Shown here: positions 1-6,050 of the stretch, one piece after another
Layout of the letters: every line of letters starts with the position of its first letter
Numbering within the stretch: the first letter of the stretch is position 1
Assembly: GCA_002316295.1 (NCBI GenBank)
Contig: DCDF01000162.1
Span: 1 to 9,333 of the forward strand
Direction of reading: 5' to 3'
DNA length: 9,333 nucleotides
From: Syntrophaceae bacterium UBA1062
Lineage (GTDB): Bacteria; Desulfobacterota; Desulfomonilia; UBA1062
Program-made: the position numbers and the translations under genes
The notes under the pieces: generated by a model
The model's input: the letters and a program-made list of their open reading frames with translations, nothing else
Told to the model about the DNA's origin: nothing
Database searches by the model: none

Positions 1-352
1 CGATCATCTTCGGCTCTTTCATAGGGTTTATCGTGCCCCCTGATCACGACAGAATCGCTGCAGCTCTGAATGACAGCCTCTCTTCTCATCGAAGAAAGCC
101 GTCCGGTATGACCGCGCCGCCTGACTCATGTCTACTCACCCGCAGGCCGGCAAGGAGAAGAACGCCCTGGAGCGGGAGCACTGCTCAGCCGGAAAAATCA
201 TATAGTTTTATATAAAGATCGAGACGAACTTCTCCATCCGTGGAGAAAAACGCCGTGGCCGCTGCTTGCCCGTATGCCGAGACTCACAGCCGAAAAGAAG
301 AGCCCGGCCTGTGTGCATGGAGCCTGACAGGTATGCCGAGAAGGATGTGCAT
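1..352. other. Leader region without a convincing gene
   Basis: No coding region here is convincing. A plus-strand frame is open from the left edge to a stop at 213-215; it begins with hydrophobic residues but soon becomes an Arg/Ser/Pro-rich string typical of noncoding GC-rich DNA, so at most it is the tail of a gene outside the window. On the minus strand an ATG at 20-22 opens a frame (MKEPKMI) running off the left edge; a purine-rich AGGGGG lies about 12 bases upstream, so a divergent gene starting here is possible but unproven. An AT-rich patch at about 193-218 could hold a promoter. An 11-bp direct repeat (GTATGCCGAGA) occurs at 272-282 and 331-341, and a 7-bp hairpin (TTCTCCA/TGGAGAA) sits at 230-247. 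Confidence 0.5.
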
Positions 353-381
353 TTGACATTGACTTACCCGGATATTTCTTC
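353..381 (+). promoter_or_regulatory. Candidate promoter of the sulfatase operon
   Basis: A perfect -35 hexamer TTGACA lies at 353-358, overlapped at its last base side by a second one, TTGACT, at 359-364. No good -10 hexamer follows at 16-18 bases: the best options (TTCTTC at 376-381, or ATGTAT at 383-388 for the second -35) are poor. If this is the promoter it would need an activator or another sigma factor. The location about 80 bases upstream of the sulfatase start is reasonable. Seen: the hexamers. Inferred: their function. Confidence 0.3.
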
Positions 382-406
382 CATGTATGAGGTATCCGGG
401 ATTTTT
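367..406 (+). promoter_or_regulatory. Dyad with T-run before the sulfatase: operator or terminator/attenuator
   Basis: CCCGGATA at 367-374 and TATCCGGG at 393-400 are perfect 8-bp inverted repeats around an 18-base loop, followed by ATTTTT at 401-406. In RNA this is terminator-like, ending about 31 bases before the sulfatase ATG. It could end an upstream transcript or act as an attenuator. If transcription starts near 388, as the -35 at 353 suggests, the dyad would straddle the core promoter and would more likely be a repressor or activator site. The sequence alone does not decide. Confidence 0.4.
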
Positions 407-437
407 GCTGAAAAATACTTTTACTGAGAGGGGCTCT

Positions 438-1841
438 ATGAGCAGGAGGTTTCCTCGCGGCGGAAGTGTTTCATCGGGAAGGACGGTCACCCGGCGCAGG
501 GCCCTGAAGCTCATCGGAGGAACCCTTGCGGCCTGCACGCTTGCTCCGAGTCTTTCCCTGGGCTCTCTCCAGGGCGCAAAAAGGCCCAATGTCGTCTTCA
601 TCCTCACGGACGATCACCGCTGGGACGCCATGAGCAACATGAACCATCCCTTTGTGCAGACCCCGCACCTGGACCGCCTGGCCCGCGAGGGCGTGAGGTT
701 CAACAACGCCTTTGTCACCACCTCCCTGTGCAGTCCGTCGCGGGCGAGCTTTCTCACCGGCCAGTACGCGCACACCCACGGCGTGAAGAACAATCTGACC
801 CCCTGGTCGGACTCCAACGTCACGTTCCTGGAGCACTTCAAAAGCGCGGGCTACGACACCGCGTTCATCGGCAAGTGGCACATGCCGGGGCGCCTGCCGT
901 CTTTGAGGGGGGTCGACCGGTTCATCACGTTCACGGTCCAGGGCGGCCAGGGCAGGTACTTCGACTGCCCCCTGATCGTGGACGGAAGAGAAGAGCCGTC
1001 GCGCAAGCCCTACATCACCGAGGAGCTCACCGACCGCGCGCTGGAGTTCATCGACGGCAGGCGTGAAAACCCGTTCTGCCTGTATCTCTCCCACAAGGCG
1101 GTCCACCACCAGTTTCTGCCCCCTCCGGACCTGAAAGACCTCTATGACGGGGTGGATCTCAGGCTCCCGCCCGAGGCCGATTCCATGATCTCCATAGTGG
1201 ACGGCCAGGTCGTCACCGGCGTGGTGGGGCCCCTTGAGTATCACTACCGCAACTACTGCAGGACAATCACCGCTACGGACCGGGAGGTCGGGAGACTCCT
1301 GGATTTCCTGGAGGCAATGGGGATTCTGGACGACACCGTGGTCGTCTATGCCGGAGACAACGGGTTCTTCTGGGGGGAGCACCGCCTGGTGGACAAGCGC
1401 TGGCCCTATGAAGAGGCGATCCGGTTCCCGCTGATCGTCCGCTACCCGCCAATGACGGCCGATCCGGGTGTTGCAGCGGACCAGATGGCGCTCAACATAG
1501 ACCTGGCCCCGACCCTGCTCGACATGGCTGGGCTGCCCATACCCGGGAGCATGGAGGGGTCGAGCCTTGTTCCGGTGCTCAGGGACCGGTCGGTGAGAGG
1601 CCGTGAGGCGTTTCTGTACGAATACTTCAAGGACTTCCCATACAACGTGCCCGAGCACCTCGCGGTGCGCACGGACCGGTACAAGTACATCCGCTACCAG
1701 GGGAGACGGAAGAGCGAGATCTTCGACCTTGCCAACGATCCGAAAGAGATGAACAACCTCTTCGGCACTCCTGAGGGCAACGCCCTCCTGCCCGAGCTCT
1801 CCGCCCTGATGGACAGGCTCGCGCAAAGGAGGGGGTCATGA
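438..1841 (+). CDS. Tat-exported Cys-type sulfatase (probable lipoprotein)
   Basis: A 467-residue S1-family arylsulfatase-like hydrolase that would cleave sulfate esters (or N-sulfates) outside the cytoplasm; the substrate cannot be read from sequence. The N-terminus has a twin-arginine motif (TRRRALK, residues 18-24), a hydrophobic stretch and a lipobox-like LAAC ending at Cys33, so export as a folded Tat lipoprotein is likely. Sulfatase signature 1 is complete (SLCSPSRASFLTG, 96-108), making Cys98 the residue to be oxidised to formylglycine. Signature 2 is GYDTAFIGKWH (138-148). Metal and active-site residues include Asp58-Asp59, Lys146, the HKAVHH segment (219-224) and Asp307-Asn308. The C-terminal YKYIRY...IFDLANDPKE stretch is typical of the family. 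The ATG at 438 follows GAGAGGGG (426-433); an in-frame ATG at 387 lacks a ribosome site. It overlaps the next gene by 4 bp, and its likely maturase is the third gene of the operon. Confidence 0.95.
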   Translation: MSRRFPRGGSVSSGRTVTRRRALKLIGGTLAACTLAPSLSLGSLQGAKRPNVVFILTDDHRWDAMSNMNHPFVQTPHLDRLAREGVRFNNAFVTTSLCSPSRASFLTGQYAHTHGVKNNLTPWSDSNVTFLEHFKSAGYDTAFIGKWHMPGRLPSLRGVDRFITFTVQGGQGRYFDCPLIVDGREEPSRKPYITEELTDRALEFIDGRRENPFCLYLSHKAVHHQFLPPPDLKDLYDGVDLRLPPEADSMISIVDGQVVTGVVGPLEYHYRNYCRTITATDREVGRLLDFLEAMGILDDTVVVYAGDNGFFWGEHRLVDKRWPYEEAIRFPLIVRYPPMTADPGVAADQMALNIDLAPTLLDMAGLPIPGSMEGSSLVPVLRDRSVRGREAFLYEYFKDFPYNVPEHLAVRTDRYKYIRYQGRRKSEIFDLANDPKEMNNLFGTPEGNALLPELSALMDRLAQRRGS

Positions 1842-2416
1842 TGGCAAGAACATATGGGTACGGGCGGCAGGGCCTGGCCCGGCGGATGTTCATCCCGGCG
1901 TTCGTGCTCCTGGTGGTGGCTGCGGTGTCTCTTGCGCTGTATAAGAACTTCTGGCAGCTCAACCTGCCCTATGTTCAGAAAGCGGCTGCGTTCATCTTCG
2001 GCCCTGCGGCGTTTCTGGCCATCGGATGCGGCGCGATCGTCGTTTATCCCGTATGCCGCTCAAGGGGCGCGAGTGTCGCGGAGGCCTTCGCCGCATCCAT
2101 GATCACCCCGCTTGCCTGGATCCTCAAAGAAGTGGTGCGTGTGAGCGAGTTCTTTTCCTGGGGCGAGTCCCTCTACTACGGGCTGAGCTCCTCTCTGCTG
2201 CTCGCGATTGCGGCGAACATCGGGTTCATGGGGCTCGGAGAGATGATCCACCGCCGACGGCTGAAAAAGCGCGGCAGGGCGGGGGCTGTCGTCACCCCGG
2301 TCCCGATCGCCGCCGTGGTCTTTGCGCTTGCTGCACTCTACGTGATCCTGATCTGGGGCGTCGGCGTTCACTGGTTTTATATCTACCAGGAGGGATACAA
2401 GGCGATCTTCCATTGA
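1838..2416 (+). CDS. Unrecognised multi-pass membrane protein in the sulfatase operon
   Basis: A 192-residue integral membrane protein of no family I recognise. Hydrophobic segments lie at about residues 17-36, 48-70 and 150-176, with a Ser/Leu/Ala-rich one at 112-136 and a shorter weaker one near 82-95; four to five membrane passes are likely. A basic cluster (HRRRLKKRGR, about 138-147) precedes the last segment and probably faces the cytoplasm. There is no signal peptide, CXXC motif or catalytic motif. The ATG at 1838 overlaps the sulfatase stop (ATGA) and follows AAGGAGG at 1826-1832, so the two genes are probably translationally coupled; ATG 1841 is equally possible. Its position between sulfatase and maturase suggests a role with the sulfatase (anchoring, transport of substrate or product, or assembly), but this is inferred from position only. 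Confidence 0.85.
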   Translation: MMARTYGYGRQGLARRMFIPAFVLLVVAAVSLALYKNFWQLNLPYVQKAAAFIFGPAAFLAIGCGAIVVYPVCRSRGASVAEAFAASMITPLAWILKEVVRVSEFFSWGESLYYGLSSSLLLAIAANIGFMGLGEMIHRRRLKKRGRAGAVVTPVPIAAVVFALAALYVILIWGVGVHWFYIYQEGYKAIFH

Positions 2417-2442
2417 GGCCGCTTTCCACCCCCATTTCCCGC

Positions 2443-3753
2443 ATGCAGCAAAGAGAGCTCACCAGCATTCTCATCAAGCCGGCCGGCCCGGATTGCAACA
2501 TGGCCTGCACATACTGCTTCTATTCCGGAAAGAAGGACCTGTTCGGCGATTCCCCGAAGCACCGGATGAGCGGGGAGGTGCTGACGGAGATGATTCGGCA
2601 GTTCCTGGGCCAGGCCGGCTCCGAGGCGATATTCACCTGGCAGGGAGGCGAGCCTACACTGATGGGGCTGGAGTTCTTTCAGCATGCGGTCGACCTCCAA
2701 CAGCGCTATGGAGGCGGGTTGACGGTGGGCAACGCCTTTCAGACCAACGGCCTCCTGCTCGACAAAAAGTGGGCTGCCTTTCTCAGGAAATACCGGTTTC
2801 TCGTGGGACTGTCCATCGACGGGCCGGCCCATGTCCACGACCGCTACCGCAGAGACCGCAATGGACGCGGCACCCGGGCCGGGGTTGCCGACCGGGCAAA
2901 GCTGCTCCTGGACAGCGGTGTGGAGGTGAACGCCCTTGCCGTGGTCAACGACTACTCGGTGCGGTTTGCCGAGGAGATCTACGGCTCGTTCAAAGATTTG
3001 GGGCTTACGCACATGCAGTTCACCCCGTGCGTGGAAACGATCGGCGGCCGCGGGGGAACCCCGGCCCCGTTCTCCACGGGCTCGGAGGATTACGGCAGAT
3101 TTCTGTGCACGCTCTTCGACCTGTGGATCGGCGATTTCAAAAACGGGCTGTCTACGACATCCATCCGTCTGTTCGAGTCGCTCCTCTTCTCCTTCGCCGG
3201 CATGCAGCCGCTCCTGTGCACCTTGGCCCGCACCTGCGGGGACTATGTGGTGGTGGAGCACAACGGCGGGGTGTATGCCTGCGACTTTTTCGTGACGCCG
3301 CAGTGGCGTCTGGGCGATATCATGACTGAAAGCCTGTCCCGAATGTTCGACAGCGCCCGCCGGCGAGAGTTCGGGGAATGCAAGGCCGACCTGCCCGCCC
3401 TGTGCCGGGAATGTGTATACCTGGCCTGCTGCAACGGAGGGTGCCCGAAGGACCGGATACACACCGGCGGCCGGGAGAGGATGAACCACCTCTGCGAAGG
3501 GACCATGATCTTTCTCGACCATGCCGGGGAGAAGATGGAGGAGCTCGTACGAAAATCCCTGCAGCGCCGCCGGGAGACGGCGGAAAAAGGTCTGCCGGGA
3601 GGAGCGGCCCGCTGCGGTACCGGAGGCGGCGCCAGCGGTACGTATGCCCTCAGGACACCCCTTCCCGGCATGCGCCCTGAGGAAAAACCCGGAAGAAACG
3701 ACCCCTGCCCCTGCGGAAGCGGGCTCAAGTACAAAAAATGCTGCGGGAAGTAG
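2443..3753 (+). CDS. Anaerobic sulfatase-maturating enzyme (radical SAM/SPASM) with SEC-C tail
   Basis: A 436-residue cytoplasmic radical-SAM enzyme that oxidises the active-site Cys (or Ser) of sulfatases to formylglycine without oxygen. The AdoMet cluster motif is C18-X3-C22-X2-C25 followed by FY. The AdoMet-binding GGE motif is at 68-70. The SPASM region carries the eight auxiliary-cluster cysteines in anSME spacing: C259-X5-C265-X14-C280, then C321-X2-C324-X5-C330-X3-C334-X16-C351. Asp281, right after C280, matches the proposed catalytic base of characterised anSMEs. After a Gly/Arg-rich linker (about 375-415) comes a SEC-C motif, CPCGSG...KKCC (422-434), a zinc-binding module known from the SecA C-terminus and unusual for this family. 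The ATG at 2443 fits the family's N-terminus but has no Shine-Dalgarno; a TTG at 2413 overlapping the previous stop is an alternative, and coupling to the 26-base-distant upstream gene is likely. The natural target is the Cys-type sulfatase in the same operon. Confidence 0.93.
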   Translation: MQQRELTSILIKPAGPDCNMACTYCFYSGKKDLFGDSPKHRMSGEVLTEMIRQFLGQAGSEAIFTWQGGEPTLMGLEFFQHAVDLQQRYGGGLTVGNAFQTNGLLLDKKWAAFLRKYRFLVGLSIDGPAHVHDRYRRDRNGRGTRAGVADRAKLLLDSGVEVNALAVVNDYSVRFAEEIYGSFKDLGLTHMQFTPCVETIGGRGGTPAPFSTGSEDYGRFLCTLFDLWIGDFKNGLSTTSIRLFESLLFSFAGMQPLLCTLARTCGDYVVVEHNGGVYACDFFVTPQWRLGDIMTESLSRMFDSARRREFGECKADLPALCRECVYLACCNGGCPKDRIHTGGRERMNHLCEGTMIFLDHAGEKMEELVRKSLQRRRETAEKGLPGGAARCGTGGGASGTYALRTPLPGMRPEEKPGRNDPCPCGSGLKYKKCCGK

Positions 3754-3989
3754 ATCTTCCTTGGAAAGGGGCGGGATCTTACAATTGTGAACCACGGCCA
3801 TGGATGCAGGAGATACCGCCCCGGCTTTAGCTCCACCAAAGGCGCATCGGAGGCGCTGAAGCGCGCCCGGAGGAGAGGGGCCGGACCTCCCTTCACGAGA
3901 TCCTCTGCAAGAATTCTGCAAAATCAGCTGTAAGAGCCGACCCGCCTTCCCGGAGCAAGCGAGAGGCAAGTCCTTTTCCCTACCGTCTC

Positions 3990-4017
3990 TTGACTTGTGC
4001 ATGATGAACCCTAGTAA
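3990..4017 (+). promoter_or_regulatory. Candidate sufCB promoter
   Basis: TTGACT at 3990-3995 is a 5/6 match to the -35 consensus. At 16 bases spacing lies TAGTAA (4012-4017), a weak -10. It is the best promoter-like pair in the intergenic region and would give a leader of roughly 50-55 bases before the sufC ATG. The poor -10 overlaps the possible Rrf2-type half site at 4012-4022. Confidence 0.35.
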
Positions 4018-4022
4018 GGTAT
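4012..4022 (+). promoter_or_regulatory. Possible IscR/Rrf2-type half site
   Basis: TAGTAAGGTAT matches the right half of the bacterial IscR type 1 consensus (YAGTCRRSTAT) at 10 of 11 positions, the exception being A for C. It sits on the presumed -10 of an Fe-S assembly operon, which is where an Rrf2-family cluster sensor would act. The left half of the palindrome is not recognisable, so this is only a hint. Confidence 0.2.
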
Positions 4023-4076
4023 CAAGATCCCTTCGATCCGTACGAGGCTCAAGGGGCGACAGCGAAGGAGTGAACC

Positions 4077-4835
4077 ATGCTCAAGGTTGAAGGTCTTCAG
4101 GTGACACTGGGAAACAAAGAGATTCTCCGCGGGGTGGACATGGAGATCGGAGAGGGGGAGGTGCACATCCTGTTCGGCCCCAACGGGTCCGGAAAGACCT
4201 CTCTGCTCATGACCCTCATGGGCTATCCCCAATACCGGGTGACCGCGGGAAGAATCACCTTCAAAGGGGAGGATATCACCCACATGCCGGTGCACGAGCG
4301 GGCGCAGCTCGGCATGGGCATGTCGTATCAGCGGCCGCCCACCATCCACGGGCTCAAGACCCGCGATATGGTCGCGATTTGCGCAGCAGACAAGGGCAGC
4401 GACGTGGAGGCCCTGGCCACACAGGTCAACATGGGCGAGTTCCTCGACCGCGACATCAACGCGGGATTCTCCGGAGGCGAGATCAAGCGCTCGGAGCTCC
4501 TGCAGCTCATGGCGCAGAACCCGGATCTCATGCTCTTCGACGAGCCCGAATCGGGTGTGGACATGGAGAACATCTCGCTCATCGGCAACACTATCAGCGC
4601 TCTGCTGGAGCGCAACTGCCCGGGTCCCGGCGGAATCTGCAGGAAGGATGTGCATACCGGAAGGAAGAAGATGGGGCTCATTATCACCCATACCGGCTAC
4701 ATTCTCAACTACGTTCCCGCAGACAGAGGCCAGGTGCTCTACGACGGTGTCATCGCGTGCCGGGGCAACCCGCAGGAGATCTTTCAAACCATCAGCAGAT
4801 CGGGTTACCAGGAGTGCATCAAATGCATGAGATAG
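4077..4835 (+). CDS. sufC: SufC-type ABC ATPase of Fe-S cluster assembly
   Basis: A 252-residue cytoplasmic ABC ATPase that binds SufB and drives the conformational change needed for cluster assembly. Visible motifs: Walker A GPNGSGKTS (34-42), Q-loop at YQRPP (84-88), signature FSGGE followed by KRSELLQ (131-143, typical of SufC), Walker B LMLFDE (151-156) with catalytic Glu156, D-loop SGVD (159-162) and switch His205. Two oddities: an insertion of roughly 17 residues between the D-loop helix and the His-switch strand (about 179-198) that carries Cys181 and Cys188, and a C-terminal CX2C (Cys247, Cys250). AAGGAG at 4065-4070 is six bases before the ATG. The last 13 bases overlap sufB. No cysteine desulfurase, sufD, sufE or sufU gene is in the window. 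Confidence 0.94.
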   Translation: MLKVEGLQVTLGNKEILRGVDMEIGEGEVHILFGPNGSGKTSLLMTLMGYPQYRVTAGRITFKGEDITHMPVHERAQLGMGMSYQRPPTIHGLKTRDMVAICAADKGSDVEALATQVNMGEFLDRDINAGFSGGEIKRSELLQLMAQNPDLMLFDEPESGVDMENISLIGNTISALLERNCPGPGGICRKDVHTGRKKMGLIITHTGYILNYVPADRGQVLYDGVIACRGNPQEIFQTISRSGYQECIKCMR

Positions 4836-6046
4836 ACGAAAAAGAGAAAGACAGGAAGGCGAGAGAGGCGAAAGAGAAAAAGGCTGCGTACGGCGAAGAC
4901 ATCGACCTCGATACCTACTGCATCACAGGCGAGTGCCACGAGCCGCTTGACACTCTGGAACAGCTCCCGGAAGAGGACAAAGCCATCATGCTCAAGGCGG
5001 GTGTCGATGCCACCGAGCAGGACCGGTCGGGATCATACGTCCAGAAGGATATCTCGGCGGTGTATGCGACCTCCCTGATGGACGGGCTCGAGGTGCTGCC
5101 CATCAAGGAGGCGCTGAAGATCGGATGGATCAACGAGTATTACTGGAAGCTCGTTCCCGTGGACCAGGACAAGTTTACGTCACGGGCATACACCGATCTT
5201 CACAACGGCTACGTGATCAGGTCGCTCCCCGGAGCAAAGGTGAACTTCCCGGTGCAGGCGTGCCTGTATCTCCACCAGGACGCGCTGAGCCAGAACGTGC
5301 ACAACATCATCATCGCCGAGGAGGACTCGGAGTTGCACGTCATCACCGGGTGCGTGTCCGGGACACATGTCGTCAAAGGGCTGCATGTGGGGATCTCGGA
5401 GTTCTACGTGAAGAAGAACGCCAAGCTGAGCTTCACCATGATCCATCACTGGGCGCAGGGAATGATCGTCCGGCCGCGGTCGGTCGGGGTTGTCGAGGAA
5501 GGCGGCCTCTTCCTCAACAACTATGTGTCCATGAAGCCCGTCAAGTCGCTCCAGATGTATCCTGCTACGAGGCTCGCGGGCAGAGGCGCGGTGGCGCGGT
5601 TCTACAGCCTGCTCGTCGGCCATCCGGGAAGCAAGCTCGACGTGGGCGGCCGGATCCTTCTGAATGCGCCGGAAACGCGCGCCGAGATCATCGCCCGCGC
5701 CATCAGCAACGGGGGGACCATCATCTCCCGAGGACACCTGGCGGGTGACGTGCCGGGCGTCAAAGCCCACCTCGAGTGCAGGGGGCTGATCCTGAACGGC
5801 GGTGACATCCTGGCCATCCCCGAGCTCCACGGCAAGGTGGACGGGGTTGATATGTCCCACGAGGCCGCAGTGGGCAAGATCAACCAGGACGAGATTCTCT
5901 ATCTCATGTCCCGCGGGCTTTCCGAGGATGAGGCCACGGCCACCATCGTGCGCGGGTTCATGAGCGTTGACATCCCCGGGCTGCCCCCGGACCTCAAGAG
6001 CCAGATCGACGCGGCTGTGGCCCAGACCAATCAGGAAGTGCTCTAG
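4823..6046 (+). CDS. sufB: SufB/SufD-family scaffold protein
   Basis: A 407-residue SufB-like protein, the scaffold on which Fe-S clusters are built with SufC. The N-terminus is strongly charged (Lys/Glu-rich, residues 3-20), followed by a CX4C pair (Cys33, Cys38). The middle is the repetitive beta-helix core, with Cys177 in ITGC. In the C-terminal domain HLECRGL (Cys319) lines up by eye with the E. coli SufB QCDSL cysteine (Cys405), and SHEAAVGKI (His346-Glu347) with EHEATTSKI (His433-Glu434); the helix ending YLMSRGLSEDEA also matches. This supports SufB rather than SufD. It is shorter than the roughly 480-500 residues usual for SufB and resembles the compact SufB of archaea and anaerobes. 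The ATG at 4823 lies inside sufC and follows AGGAG at 4810-4814. The stop is only 4 bases from that of the convergent thiolase. Confidence 0.92.
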   Translation: MHEIDEKEKDRKAREAKEKKAAYGEDIDLDTYCITGECHEPLDTLEQLPEEDKAIMLKAGVDATEQDRSGSYVQKDISAVYATSLMDGLEVLPIKEALKIGWINEYYWKLVPVDQDKFTSRAYTDLHNGYVIRSLPGAKVNFPVQACLYLHQDALSQNVHNIIIAEEDSELHVITGCVSGTHVVKGLHVGISEFYVKKNAKLSFTMIHHWAQGMIVRPRSVGVVEEGGLFLNNYVSMKPVKSLQMYPATRLAGRGAVARFYSLLVGHPGSKLDVGGRILLNAPETRAEIIARAISNGGTIISRGHLAGDVPGVKAHLECRGLILNGGDILAIPELHGKVDGVDMSHEAAVGKINQDEILYLMSRGLSEDEATATIVRGFMSVDIPGLPPDLKSQIDAAVAQTNQEVL

Positions 6047-6050
6047 CCGC

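Larger units (their letters stand above)
3754..4076. other. Gene-free control region between the maturase and sufC
   Basis: About 320 bases with no supported gene; open frames on the minus strand here are extensions of an antisense shadow of the maturase. No clear terminator follows the maturase: GGGGCGG at about 3768-3774 can pair with CCGCCCC near 3817-3823, but the loop is about 40 bases and there is no T-run. A short GCGC-TGAA-GCGC hairpin lies near 3855-3866, also without a T-run. CAAGTC (3967-3972) and GACTTG (3992-3997) form a 6-bp inverted repeat around the sufC -35. The useful signals are the promoter and half site annotated separately. Confidence 0.5.

Noticed and set aside
230..250. 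A 7-bp hairpin followed by an A-run, possibly a terminator for a gene ending to the left
   Set aside because: The plus strand has no T-run after the stem, and on the minus strand the base after the stem leads into mixed sequence; it is noted only as a dyad.
272..341. An 11-bp direct repeat (GTATGCCGAGA) 59 bases apart, as a possible regulator or integration site
   Set aside because: There are only two copies with no symmetry, no mobile gene nearby and no further repeats at that spacing.
471..1826. A 451-residue open frame on the minus strand
   Set aside because: It is fully antisense to the sulfatase, whose motifs are all intact, and its protein is an Arg/Val/Gly/His-rich string with no motif. 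GC-rich third positions create such frames.
2026..2442. An in-frame upstream extension of the maturase by 139 residues
   Set aside because: It overlaps the membrane protein in another frame and reads as an Arg-rich shadow; the family start is at or very near 2443.
2383..4002. A 539-residue open frame on the minus strand, reaching into the region before sufC
   Set aside because: It is antisense to the maturase, has no recognisable domain and no ribosome site; the intergenic portion shows no sign of coding.
4379..4822. An in-frame upstream extension of SufB into sufC
   Set aside because: The extension is a frame shadow of sufC; the ATG at 4823 has AGGAG at the right distance.
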